DNA of 64,000 nt from JACQFK01 sp964619955 (GTDB taxonomy: Bacteria > Planctomycetota > MHYJ01 > JACPRB01): NCBI GenBank assembly GCA_964619955.1, contig CAZUJF010000016.1, positions 1-64,000 on the forward strand, written 5' to 3'. The notes beneath the pieces were generated by a model that did not search any database, was not told the origin of the DNA, and worked only from the letters and a program-made list of their open reading frames with translations. The position numbers and the translations under genes were made by a program. Below, in pieces: positions 40,322 to 48,712 of this stretch (position 1 is its first letter; every line of letters starts with the position of its first letter).

Positions 40322-41179
40322 CTATTGGCCGCCCTTGAGTCCGGCGACGTGTTTCTTGAATCGAACCGTGCGGGCGGGGTCCGTCGCCGGAACCGCCCCG
40401 GTCTGTTTCGCGATTTCCTGCTCGATGGCCTCGAGGCGGCCGTCCAGCCCGGGATGGGTGGACCACGCCCCGCGCTCCTTCTTGGGGAGCCGGCTGATGA
40501 ACGCCTTCAGCGCCCGCGGGTCGTAACGGACCCCGTCCCGGCAGAGGACCCGCACCGAGAGCCCGTCCGCCGCGAGTTCCGAGTCGCGGCCGTAGCCGTT
40601 GACCATGACTTCCTTCAGGAAGCCGTCGACCACGCCGCCCAGCCCCTGCGCCAGCGAGGAGACCATCGCGACCTCCCGGCCGTAGCCGAAGAGGGAGAGC
40701 AGCCACCCCATGAAGGACGCGCTCTTGTTGAGCGCGTCCATGGTCCCGGCCTGCGTGGCCGCCCGGTTGGCGTGATCCTCGGGATGCCGCAGGTTGATGT
40801 GGGCGATCTCGTGGCCGAGCACGCCGGCCAGCTCGTCCTCCGACTCCATCTGCTTGAGCGCCCCCGTCGTCACGAAGACGAAGCCGCCGGGCGTCGCGAA
40901 GGCGTTCACGTCGTCGGAATTAAGAACGCCGAACTGGTAGCCCTTGAAGAGCTCGGGGCGGTCGGAATCCATCGCGACCGTCAGCCCGACGAGTTGCACG
41001 TAGCGCTCGAGGACCTCGTCCTTGTACAGCCCCTTCAGCTGCCCGGAGGCGTCGAACATGGCGCCCGCGGAGACGCTGCGGCCGACGTAGTACTCCTGGC
41101 TCGGCGAGAGCTCCTTCGCGGAGCAGGCGCCCAGCGCGGCGCAGACCAGCAGGACCGGAAGAGCGAGCGTTCGGTTCAT
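40322..41179 (-). CDS. M48-family metallopeptidase lipoprotein
   Basis: 285 residues with lipobox LGACS (Cys19). Zinc motif GHEIAHINLRH near residues 120-130 and the downstream Glu ligand in DSELAADGLSVRVL. The FVTTGAL and NAFATPGGF blocks are typical of the BepA/LoiP-like M48 proteases that check outer-membrane protein assembly. Expected on the periplasmic side. Operon with SH3 and YcfL-like genes; it could serve quality control of the many barrels in this window (inference). Confidence 0.92.
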   Translation of the reverse strand: MNRTLALPVLLVCAALGACSAKELSPSQEYYVGRSVSAGAMFDASGQLKGLYKDEVLERYVQLVGLTVAMDSDRPELFKGYQFGVLNSDDVNAFATPGGFVFVTTGALKQMESEDELAGVLGHEIAHINLRHPEDHANRAATQAGTMDALNKSASFMGWLLSLFGYGREVAMVSSLAQGLGGVVDGFLKEVMVNGYGRDSELAADGLSVRVLCRDGVRYDPRALKAFISRLPKKERGAWSTHPGLDGRLEAIEQEIAKQTGAVPATDPARTVRFKKHVAGLKGGQ

Positions 41180-41188
41180 GAGGTTTCC

Positions 41189-41692
41189 CTACTTCTTGAC
41201 GTTGGAAAACTCGGCAAGTCCGCCCTCTTTCTGGAAGGCGAGCAGCTCCTCGGACAGCTTCTTCCGGTCGGCCGTCCAGGACTGCCGCTTCTCGAAAGCG
41301 ATCACCGCCTCGTAGCCGGGGGCCAGGTTGGGGTTCTGCCGGCGCCGTTCGTTCTCCGTCTCCGGGTCGAAGCGGCCGGCCTCGTAGCCCTGGGCCTTCA
41401 TGGCCATCATCTGTTCTTCGTTCGCCGGCCCCTTTTGGTACTCCTCGGGCTTCACGAGCGAGCTCCGGGAGATGTAGGCCTCGCCCGCGGCGTGTTTGAC
41501 CTTCGCGAAGAGGCCCTCGAAGGCGATCACTTCGACGACCTCGCCGATCTTCGCCTCCGCGATGAAGCCGCGCGACGTGTGCGGCTTGCTGCAGTACGCC
41601 CCGCGGGTGTGCACGGTGCGCGGGCCCGGCGCCTCCTTCTCCTCGGCGTTCAAGACGCCGAGGACGAACACGAAAACGCTGAAGCAGCTCAT
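41189..41692 (-). CDS. Secreted SH3-like domain protein
   Basis: 167 residues; hydrophobic start (SCFSVFVFVLGVLNA) likely exports it. Residues about 25-85 fit a bacterial SH3 fold (GEVVEVIAFEGLFAKVKHAAGEAYISRSSL). The rest is charged and helical. Such domains bind wall peptides. First gene of the operon with the M48 protease; promoter TTGACA-18-TAGAAT and GGGAGGG ribosome site upstream. Confidence 0.8.
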   Translation of the reverse strand: MSCFSVFVFVLGVLNAEEKEAPGPRTVHTRGAYCSKPHTSRGFIAEAKIGEVVEVIAFEGLFAKVKHAAGEAYISRSSLVKPEEYQKGPANEEQMMAMKAQGYEAGRFDPETENERRRQNPNLAPGYEAVIAFEKRQSWTADRKKLSEELLAFQKEGGLAEFSNVKK

Positions 41693-41717
41693 CCCGGACC
41701 CTCCCTGAAGACGGCCG

Positions 41718-41747
41718 ATTCTACGGGCCCCGGAAGGCGGGTGTCAA
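41718..41747 (-). promoter_or_regulatory. Promoter of the SH3-M48 operon
   Basis: Minus strand TTGACA (41747-41742), 18 bases, TAGAAT (41723-41718). The ATG is 25 bases further, with GGGAGGG in the leader. Confidence 0.7.
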
Positions 41748-41750
41748 CCA

Positions 41751-41857
41751 AGAGGAGAATAGGGAATGAAGAATAAGGAATCCCGGCGGGCGGCGTTTCC
41801 CCGAAAGGGGGCTCCGCGGCCCGTCAGGATTCCCTATTCCTCATTCTCCATTCCTCT
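41751..41857. repeat. GAAT-iterated imperfect inverted repeat
   Basis: Left arm 41751-41783 and right arm 41827-41857 are built from GGAAT, GGGAAT and GAGAAT units in opposite orientation, with a small CCCC-GAAA-GGGG hairpin between (41799-41810). It abuts the stop of the cyclase gene, so it may end that transcript. Confidence 0.6.
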
Positions 41858-43988
41858 ACTTGTGATCCATCTGGTAGGACCCGTCCCAGTCCGGGGGCGG
41901 CGGCTCCGCGAGGTACCGCTCGCAGATCCCCGCATAGACCCCGGAGGCGGCGTCCCCCTGCTGCGCGAGCGACGTGAACGTCTGCCAGGCCTCCTGGAAG
42001 CGCCGGGCCCGCAGCTCCAGCAGCGCCCCTTCGAACCGCGCCCCCCGCTCCAGCCGCGCGGCGTCGACCTCCCCCTTCAGACCCAGCAGCTCGTAGATCT
42101 TCACCGGCAGCTTCTTGCCCTTCACCTTGATGAGGGCCAGTTCGCGGACCTCGACGCGGTCCTTCGCCGGCAGGTAGGAGGGTTCGCTCACGATGATCGC
42201 CGTGCCGAACTCCTTGTTCACCCCCTCGAGCCGCGAGGACAGGTTCACCTCGTCCCCGATCACCGTGTAGTTCACCTGGCCCTTCGCGCCCATGTTGCCG
42301 ACGGTCGCGATCCCCGTGTTGATGCCGATGCGCGCGCTCATCGCCGGCAGGCCGCGCTCCCGCATCTTCCGCGCCATCTCCACCAGGCGCTTCTGCGCGC
42401 CGATCGCCGAGAGGCAGGCCCGCAGCGCATGGTCCGGCTGGTCCATCGGGTCGTTCCAGAACGCCATGATCGCGTCGCCGATGTACTTGTCGACCGTCCC
42501 CTCGGTCTTGAAGATCTCCTCCGCCGCCTCGTTGTGGTATTCGCTGATCAGCGTGACCAGCTCCGCGGGATCGAGCTTCTCGGACATCGCGGTGAACCCG
42601 GCGAAGTCCATGAAGAAGATGCTCATCTCCTTGCGCTCGCCCGCCAGTTTGAGCGCGTCGGGCTGGCGCAGGATCTTCTCCACCACCTTCGGGGAGAGGT
42701 AGCGCGAGAACTCCCGCTTCACCCGCAGCCGCTGCCGGCCCTCGGCGAGGAAATTCAGCGCGCTCGTCGCCGCATACGCCAGCACCAGCGCGGCCGCCGG
42801 GGCGACCAGGTCGACGATCCAGCCCGCCGCGAAGAGGGCCGTGGACCCCGCGCCCAGCGCGACGAAGAGGACGGCGCAGGCCGCGCCCCCCAGGGCCGCC
42901 GTGCTGTACCGGGTCAGCAGCGCGGACAGGATCGCCAGGCCCGCGACGAGCAGCATCGATCCCGCGCCGGACTCCCGCAGCCGCCGCCCCTCCAGCAGGT
43001 TCCGCAGCACGGTGGCGTGGATCTCCGCGCCGGCCATCGTCTCCACGACCGGCGTCACCCGCAGGTCGAAGAGGCCCGCCGCCGTGGTGCCGATGACGAC
43101 CAGGCGGTCCTTCAGCCTCGCGGGATCGAACTGCTTCGACGTCCCCTTCTCCTCGATGTCCCAGACGCCGCTGATCACCGCGGAGGCCGTCAGCGCCTGC
43201 GTCGGGCCGTAGAAGCGGATGCGCAGGGTGCCGTCCCGCTCCACCGGGACCGAGACCCGCCCGACCGTCAGCACCCCGTCGCGGACCCGGACCTCCCGCG
43301 TCTTCTCGCGCGCGAGCAGCGCGGCCAGCGCCATCGACGGATACCAGCGGCCCCGGAAGCGCGTCAGCAGCCGGTAGCCGCGGATCACGCCGTCCACGTC
43401 CCGCGGCGTCGCCACGTCGCAGAGCCCCGCGACGACCGCCGCGATCTCCGGCTGCGGCAGCAGCGCCGAGGCGTGGCGCTCGGGGATGTCCACGCTGCCG
43501 TCCAGGTCGGCCTTCAGCTCGAAGCGCTGCAGCAGCGCGTCGAGATCCGGCCGGGCGTCCGCCGTGGCCGAGCGCTGGGGGAGGAACGGCGTGGCGAGCC
43601 ACGCGGGCGGGGCGGATTTCAGGACCGCCGCGAGCGCCGGCTCCGTCCCGAAATGGTCCTTGTCCACCAGCGTGAAGAAGTCGAAGAGCACCCCGCGCGC
43701 CTGCCCCAGCGTGCACGCCTTGAAGAGCTCCGCGATGAGGTCCCGCGGCCACGGCCAGGCGCGCTTGCTCTCCTCCTCGACCCACGCGATCGACTCGTCG
43801 GTGACCATGAGCAGCGCGACCTCGGGATGCGAGGCCTCCGCGGGCAGCGTCCAGCGCATGCGCAGGTCGCGCGTCTTGAGCTCGAGCAGCCGGAGCGGCG
43901 GGGTCGGCCGGAGGAGGAGCAGGCCCAGGGCCACCGCGGCGCCCGCGAGGAGCGCCGTGGCCCAGCGCGGCGTGACCCGGGGGCTCAC
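41856..43988 (-). CDS. CHASE2-domain class III adenylate cyclase
   Basis: 710 residues. TM near 10-27; extracytoplasmic CHASE2 sensor about 35-330 (VALLMVTDESIAWV, VVIGTTAAGLFDLRVTPV, MAGAEIHATVLRNLL); two or three TM helices about 345-415; then the cyclase domain (about 455-630). Both metal Asps are present (FFMDFAGFT and DKYIGDAIMAF), as are the adenine-type Lys (VDKY) and Asp (VIGDEVN) and the transition-state Asn/Arg (NLSSRLE). So it should make cAMP in response to an envelope signal. Tail of about 70 residues. GTG 43988 overlaps the phosphatase stop (GTGA), so translation is coupled. Confidence 0.93.
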   Translation of the reverse strand: MSPRVTPRWATALLAGAAVALGLLLLRPTPPLRLLELKTRDLRMRWTLPAEASHPEVALLMVTDESIAWVEEESKRAWPWPRDLIAELFKACTLGQARGVLFDFFTLVDKDHFGTEPALAAVLKSAPPAWLATPFLPQRSATADARPDLDALLQRFELKADLDGSVDIPERHASALLPQPEIAAVVAGLCDVATPRDVDGVIRGYRLLTRFRGRWYPSMALAALLAREKTREVRVRDGVLTVGRVSVPVERDGTLRIRFYGPTQALTASAVISGVWDIEEKGTSKQFDPARLKDRLVVIGTTAAGLFDLRVTPVVETMAGAEIHATVLRNLLEGRRLRESGAGSMLLVAGLAILSALLTRYSTAALGGAACAVLFVALGAGSTALFAAGWIVDLVAPAAALVLAYAATSALNFLAEGRQRLRVKREFSRYLSPKVVEKILRQPDALKLAGERKEMSIFFMDFAGFTAMSEKLDPAELVTLISEYHNEAAEEIFKTEGTVDKYIGDAIMAFWNDPMDQPDHALRACLSAIGAQKRLVEMARKMRERGLPAMSARIGINTGIATVGNMGAKGQVNYTVIGDEVNLSSRLEGVNKEFGTAIIVSEPSYLPAKDRVEVRELALIKVKGKKLPVKIYELLGLKGEVDAARLERGARFEGALLELRARRFQEAWQTFTSLAQQGDAASGVYAGICERYLAEPPPPDWDGSYQMDHK

Positions 43989-45463
43989 TTGAACTTGATG
44001 CACAGGGCGGTCAGGTCGTCCTCCTGCGTCACCCCGCCGGAGAAGCGGTCGAACTCGTAGAAGAGCGCCCCCAGCAGGTAGGCGGGCGGCTTGGCGGACT
44101 CGGCCTGCAGCACCGGCACCATGCGGCCAAGGCCGAACTCCTCCCCGGCGGCGTTCTTGCCCTCCTCGATGCCGTCCGTGTAGAGCACCAGGACGTCGCC
44201 GGGCAGGACGTCGACGACCTCGGGCGTCAGCTGCGCGTCGAAGATCGCCGGCTGCGCCATGCCGATCATCAGTCCTCCCGCCTCGAACTTGTGCAGCAGC
44301 TTGCGCGAGGGGCTCCAGAGCAGCGGCGGGTTGTGCCCCGCGCGCGCGCTCGTCACCTTCTTCGTGGCCGGATCGAAGACCATCGCCGCCACGGTCACGA
44401 AGCTGGAGCGGTCCATGTCCTTGACGATGTCGGCGTTCGTCTTCTTCACCGCGGCGATCGGATCGTTCAGGTCCGTGAGACGGATGCTCAGGACCTTCTT
44501 CGTCATGCCCATCAGGATGCCCGCCTCGATGCCGTGGCCCGAGACGTCCCCGATGACCAGCCCCACGCGCCCCTGCCCCATCTCGACGAAATCGAAGAAG
44601 TCCCCGGAGACCTCCTCGGCGGGACGGTAGCTGTAGGCGATCTCGCAGCCGGGGACCACGGGCGCCTTGGCGGGGAGCAGCTTGCGCTGCCGCGACGCCG
44701 CGATCTTCACGCCCTTCTCGATGTTGGTGGCCCACTGGGCCTTCTCCTCGAGCTTGCTCACCTGCGTCTGGAGCTGCTCGACGCGGACGACCGAGACGGA
44801 GAGCTTGGCCTGGTTGACGTCCCGGATCTTCGCCTCGAGCTCCGCCTTCGTCTTGAAGCGCGGATTCAGGGGGATGTAGCTGCGGCATTCGAACTGGATG
44901 TGCCGCCAGACCTTCTCCACCGCGGGCTGCGCGATCGAGGCGCGGGAGGCCATGCGGACCTCGTCGCGGAACTCCCCGCAGAACGGGCAGAGCCAGCAGA
45001 ACTCCCGGTCGGTCATCTGCCAGAGCTGGTTGGATTCCATTTCGCGGCGGATGTGGGAGAGTTCGCGGTCGAGCTTGTCCGCCGCCTGCTCCACGTCGGC
45101 GGGCTTCGCGGGCAGCTGCGTCTCCGACAGCAGCATGGGCAGCTTCGCGGTGCCCAGCAGCTTGAAGAACCCGCGCAGCGAGTCGGGCGGGTTCACGAGC
45201 GCCAGCGCGTGGCCCTGCGCCTTCAGCGCCTGGGACTGGTAGAAGATCGCCCGCGCCAGGGACATCACCAGCCCCGACAGCGCGCTCAGATCCAGCGCGA
45301 CCGGCTTGAGCTGGAGGAAGACCTGCCGCTGGAGGATGTTGAGCACCTCGTCGGTGAAGCGGCCGCGGAGCACGACCACCGTCCAGGGGCCGCGGACGTG
45401 CGAGGTGATCTCGAACTCGGCGGTCCGGGCCACGGTGTCGTGCGGGGTTTGCGGGCTCGGCAT
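43985..45463 (-). CDS. STAS-zinc-PP2C (SpoIIE-type) phosphatase, complete
   Basis: 492 residues. N-terminal STAS-like domain (about 15-110, VALDLSALSGLVMSLAR); a probable zinc site CPFC (159-162) with His188 and Cys193; coiled coil about 205-245; then a SpoIIE/PP2C domain from about 270. Metal Asps are in place: GDFFDF (Asp288), GDVSGHG (Asp306), YTDGIEEG (Asp430) and EDDLTAL (Asp483). It should remove phosphate from a Ser/Thr, typically on an STAS anti-anti-sigma-type protein. A TAGAAT -10 ends 9 bases before the ATG. Paralogue of the next gene upstream and coupled to the cyclase downstream. Confidence 0.92.
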   Translation of the reverse strand: MPSPQTPHDTVARTAEFEITSHVRGPWTVVVLRGRFTDEVLNILQRQVFLQLKPVALDLSALSGLVMSLARAIFYQSQALKAQGHALALVNPPDSLRGFFKLLGTAKLPMLLSETQLPAKPADVEQAADKLDRELSHIRREMESNQLWQMTDREFCWLCPFCGEFRDEVRMASRASIAQPAVEKVWRHIQFECRSYIPLNPRFKTKAELEAKIRDVNQAKLSVSVVRVEQLQTQVSKLEEKAQWATNIEKGVKIAASRQRKLLPAKAPVVPGCEIAYSYRPAEEVSGDFFDFVEMGQGRVGLVIGDVSGHGIEAGILMGMTKKVLSIRLTDLNDPIAAVKKTNADIVKDMDRSSFVTVAAMVFDPATKKVTSARAGHNPPLLWSPSRKLLHKFEAGGLMIGMAQPAIFDAQLTPEVVDVLPGDVLVLYTDGIEEGKNAAGEEFGLGRMVPVLQAESAKPPAYLLGALFYEFDRFSGGVTQEDDLTALCIKFK

Positions 45464-45472
45464 GAACAGGGG

Positions 45473-45500
45473 ATTCTACCCCGCCGGGGGCCGGATGCAA
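45473..45500 (-). promoter_or_regulatory. Promoter of the phosphatase-cyclase pair
   Basis: Minus strand TTGCAT (45500-45495), 16 bases, TAGAAT (45478-45473), then 9 bases to the ATG. No Shine-Dalgarno. Confidence 0.55.
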
Positions 45501-45540
45501 AGCGCCGCTTCGGGTTCTGTCGGGTTCCGCCGCCCCGGGT

Positions 45541-46986
45541 TCAACGGAAGCGAATCGCAAGCGCCGTCAGGTCCTCCTCCGGCTCCGGCTGGGCGCGGAA
45601 CTGCTCGGTCTCCACCATCACCGCGCTGAGCGTCTGCCCGGCGTCCTGGCCCGCCTGGCCGCGGAGGATGCCGGCGATGCGGTCCGCGCCGAAGCGCTCG
45701 CCCGCGGCGTCGCGCTGGCCTTCCAGCCCGCAGCCGTGCAGGAAGAGCAGGTCCCCGGGGGCGAGGGTGTGCGACGCCGGGCGGATGCCCTCGTCGAAGG
45801 CGGCCGACGGCACCAGGCCGAGCAGCGGCCCCGGCGTCTCGAGACGCTCCACCGACCCGCCGGCCGCGCGCAGCAGGAAGGGCGGGACGTGGCCCGCGCG
45901 CGCCAGCTCCACCCGCCGCGCCGCCGCATCCAGCACCGCCACGACCGCCGTCACCACGCTCTCCTGCTCCAGCTCCTCGCAGAGGTCGTCGTTGGCCTTC
46001 GCCAGGGCGGCCGCCAGGTCGGCCCCCTCCCTCAGGCGGATGCGCAGCACCTTCCGCGCCAGACCCATGAGCACGCCGGGCTCCACGCCGTGCGGCGCGA
46101 GCCCGCCCATCACCACGGCCCAGCGCTCCTGGCCCAGGCGGATGAAATCGTAGAAGTCCCCGGTGAGCCGCGGCGCCGAACGATAGTACAGGGCCGCCTC
46201 GATGCCGGGCATGTCCGGCGGGGCCTGCGCCAGCAGGTGGCGGCGGCGCGTGTCCAGGGGGCGCGGCGCGGCGGCGCCGGGGGCCGCCCGCAGCGCCGTC
46301 TCCCCGGGAAGCAGCAGGCCCGCCTTCCGGGGCGACACGCCGGTGGTCAGCACGCGCTCCAGGACCTCGAACGGCCAGCCGTCCGCCATGCCGTCCTGAT
46401 ACGTGCTGCAGCCGCTGCCCAGATGGTACGACGCCCGGTCCACCACCGTCTGGGTCGGCGAGCCGCGCGCCAGAAAGCGCACGTCGTCCCGCAGCGTCAC
46501 GCAGAAGGGGCAGAGCCAGCGCCCGTCCGGATCCGAGAGCTGCCAGCAGGGATGCGTCTCGAGCATCGTGCGCACCAGGACCACGCGTTCATGACCCTTC
46601 CGGAGCCGCTCGTTCACCTCGGCCGCGCTGCCCTCGAGCTCGGAATCCGACAGCGTGATCGTGATGCGCATCTCGCGGTCGATCAGCTTCAGCAGCGCCC
46701 GGATCCGGTCCGGCGGGCTCACGAAGACCACGCGCCCCGAGAGCGGGTCCAGGGTGGCCGAGTGCTCCTTCAGCGCCCGGATCAGCGGGAGCGTGACCGC
46801 GTCCAGCCGGGAGAGGTCGATCGCGATGAAGTCCGGCTTGTCCATGAACTCGGCGGCGAGCAGCGCCAGCAGCGAGTCGGTGTAGCGGCCCACCGGCGTC
46901 AGGACCTGGTAGGCGCCCCGCTTGCGCACCAGCAGGGTGAAATCCTTGTCTTTCGCGTGGACCCGCGACTCCGGAGCGTCACCCAT
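45541..46986 (-). CDS. STAS-zinc-PP2C paralogue lacking metal-site Asps (pseudophosphatase)
   Basis: 481 residues, same domain order as the downstream gene: STAS-like (IAIDLSRLDAVTLPLI, about 52-68), CPFC (159-162) with His188 and Cys193 at equal spacing, a Pro/Ala linker without the coiled coil, then a PP2C fold. GDFYDF keeps Asp277 and EEDLTAL keeps Asp472, but GDVSGHG has become GGLAPHG (Gly295) and YTDG has become HGCG (Cys419). Two catalytic metal ligands are lost, so it is probably an inactive sensor or competitor. ATG 46986 is chosen because a TACAAT -10 ends 9 bases upstream. Confidence 0.88.
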   Translation of the reverse strand: MGDAPESRVHAKDKDFTLLVRKRGAYQVLTPVGRYTDSLLALLAAEFMDKPDFIAIDLSRLDAVTLPLIRALKEHSATLDPLSGRVVFVSPPDRIRALLKLIDREMRITITLSDSELEGSAAEVNERLRKGHERVVLVRTMLETHPCWQLSDPDGRWLCPFCVTLRDDVRFLARGSPTQTVVDRASYHLGSGCSTYQDGMADGWPFEVLERVLTTGVSPRKAGLLLPGETALRAAPGAAAPRPLDTRRRHLLAQAPPDMPGIEAALYYRSAPRLTGDFYDFIRLGQERWAVVMGGLAPHGVEPGVLMGLARKVLRIRLREGADLAAALAKANDDLCEELEQESVVTAVVAVLDAAARRVELARAGHVPPFLLRAAGGSVERLETPGPLLGLVPSAAFDEGIRPASHTLAPGDLLFLHGCGLEGQRDAAGERFGADRIAGILRGQAGQDAGQTLSAVMVETEQFRAQPEPEEDLTALAIRFR

Positions 46987-46995
46987 CTCGGGCCC

Positions 46996-47001
46996 ATTGT
47001 A
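46996..47001 (-). promoter_or_regulatory. -10 box of the pseudophosphatase gene
   Basis: TACAAT on the minus strand, 9 bases before the ATG at 46986; no Shine-Dalgarno and no clear -35. Confidence 0.45.
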
Positions 47002-47079
47002 CACTCCCGCGGGATCTCTTCACGATTCCACCCCCGGAGGGGCCTTCGATCGGCTATACATTTCCCGCAGGGAACGAGC

Positions 47080-48702
47080 GTGGAATACCGCTGGAACGAC
47101 ACCGTCGCGAACGGGCTCCCGGACGAGCTCGAGCTCCTGGCCTATGCGGCCGGGTTGCTCGGACTCGACCCCGCGCTCGCCCAGAGCGGCGGCGGCAACG
47201 TGTCCCTCAAGCAGGCCGGGAAGGACGCGGACCTCCTCTGGGTGAAGGCCGCGGGCACCACGCTGCAGGGCATCACCCGCGCCGGTTTCACGGCGCTGCG
47301 CAGCGACGGGCTGGCCGGCCTCAAATCGAGCCCGCCGCAGACGGACGAGGCGCTCGCCGAATTCCTCGCGTCCTGCCGGCTCGACCCCGCCGCGCCGCTG
47401 CCGACCCTCGAGACGCCCCTGCACGCGGCGCTGCCCTTCCGCTGGATCCTCCACACCCACGACCTCCCGACCCTCGCGCTCACCGACACGACCAAGAAGG
47501 ACGCGATCGCGCGCGAAGTCTGGGGCGGGCAGGTCGCCTACACCGGCTACGTGCGTCCCGGCCTGCCCCTGGCGAAGGCGCTCCTGGCGCTGGACGGCTT
47601 CCAGAACTGCAAGGGCCTCGTCCTGGGCAAACACGGCCTCGTCGTCTGGGGCGACACCTGCAAGGAGGCCTACGACACGCTCCACCGGCTGATCGGCCAG
47701 GCGGAGGACTACCTCCGGCGGATGCGGACCTCGAAGAATCCCCTGGCGAAGCTGCGTCACGCGCCCGCCGACGAGCCGCGGCGCCGCGACGCCGCGCGCG
47801 AACTCCTCCCGCCCCTGCGCGGCCTGCTGGGGCGGCCGAGGCCGGTCGTGCTGCACCTCGACGACTCCGAGGAGGCCCGGCGCTTCGCCGACAGCGAGCT
47901 GGCGAAACAGATCCACCGCCGCGGCATGGCCACGCCCGAGCACATCCTCCGCTGCGGCCGCACGCCCTGCTACGTCGATGCGCCCCTCGCCTCGCTCCCG
48001 CGCGAGGAGGCCCTCTCCAGGCTCCGCCAGAGCGTGGAGCTCTTCGAGAGCGACACGCGGCAGTCCTTCAAGAAACACGGCCGCGGAGGGGATCCGGCCC
48101 ATCCGCTGCCGCGCGTCCTCCTGCTGCCGGGCATCGGACTCGTCGCCGCCGGCCCGCACAAACGCGCCGCCGAAAGCGCCGCCGAGGGATACCGCCAGGT
48201 CATGCGCGTCATCGAACTCGCCGAGACCGTGGACCAGTTCCGCTTCCTCGAGGAGGCCAGCTCCTTCGAATGCGAGTACTGGTTCCCCGAACTGTCCCGC
48301 CTGCACGCCGCCCCCCGGGACCTCGACGGCCGCTGCGTCGTGTTCAGCGGCGCCGCGCGCGGGCTGGGCCGCGCCGCCGCCCTGCGCTTCGTGCGCGAGG
48401 GCGCCCACGTCGTGCTCAGCGACCCGGATGCCGCCGCGCTGGAACGGCTCCGCGCGGAGCTCGCGCAGGCCGCCGGCGATCCGATGCGCGTGCTTGCCGC
48501 GGAGGCCGGCCAGGCGCTCGAGCTGGCCCTGCGCAGCTTCGGCGGCGTGGATGCCGCGCTTTTCGCCGCTCCGCAGGATCCGCTGGCGGAGGTCTTCGAA
48601 CGGCTGCTGGGCCTCCAGGGCTACGGCCGCCGGCTCCAGGCCCCCGCCGCCGGATCCGAGCAGGCCGCCGTCGAGGCCCTCCTGCGCGCCGCCGGCGCCT
48701 GA
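47080..48702 (+). CDS. Class II aldolase fused to a truncated short-chain dehydrogenase
   Basis: 540 residues. Residues 1-400 are a RhaD/FucA-like class II aldolase: SGGGNVSLKQ, then WVKAAGT, zinc ligands HTHD (about 126-129) and GKHGLVVWGDT. Residues about 412-540 begin an SDR (VVFSGAARGLGRAAALRFV, then VVLSDPD), but only about 130 residues are present. The catalytic YxxxK part is missing, whereas full bifunctional aldolase/SDR proteins run to about 680-700. The aldolase may act alone on a sugar phosphate. Start GTG 47080 with AGGGAACGAG upstream; possible -10 TATACA at 47055-47060. Confidence 0.85.
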   Translation: MEYRWNDTVANGLPDELELLAYAAGLLGLDPALAQSGGGNVSLKQAGKDADLLWVKAAGTTLQGITRAGFTALRSDGLAGLKSSPPQTDEALAEFLASCRLDPAAPLPTLETPLHAALPFRWILHTHDLPTLALTDTTKKDAIAREVWGGQVAYTGYVRPGLPLAKALLALDGFQNCKGLVLGKHGLVVWGDTCKEAYDTLHRLIGQAEDYLRRMRTSKNPLAKLRHAPADEPRRRDAARELLPPLRGLLGRPRPVVLHLDDSEEARRFADSELAKQIHRRGMATPEHILRCGRTPCYVDAPLASLPREEALSRLRQSVELFESDTRQSFKKHGRGGDPAHPLPRVLLLPGIGLVAAGPHKRAAESAAEGYRQVMRVIELAETVDQFRFLEEASSFECEYWFPELSRLHAAPRDLDGRCVVFSGAARGLGRAAALRFVREGAHVVLSDPDAAALERLRAELAQAAGDPMRVLAAEAGQALELALRSFGGVDAALFAAPQDPLAEVFERLLGLQGYGRRLQAPAAGSEQAAVEALLRAAGA

Positions 48703-48712
48703 GCGTCCCGCC

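Noticed and set aside
45736..47079. N-terminal extension of the aldolase gene to 45736
   Set aside because: The extension is antisense to the pseudophosphatase gene; the aldolase fold begins at the GTG at 47080.
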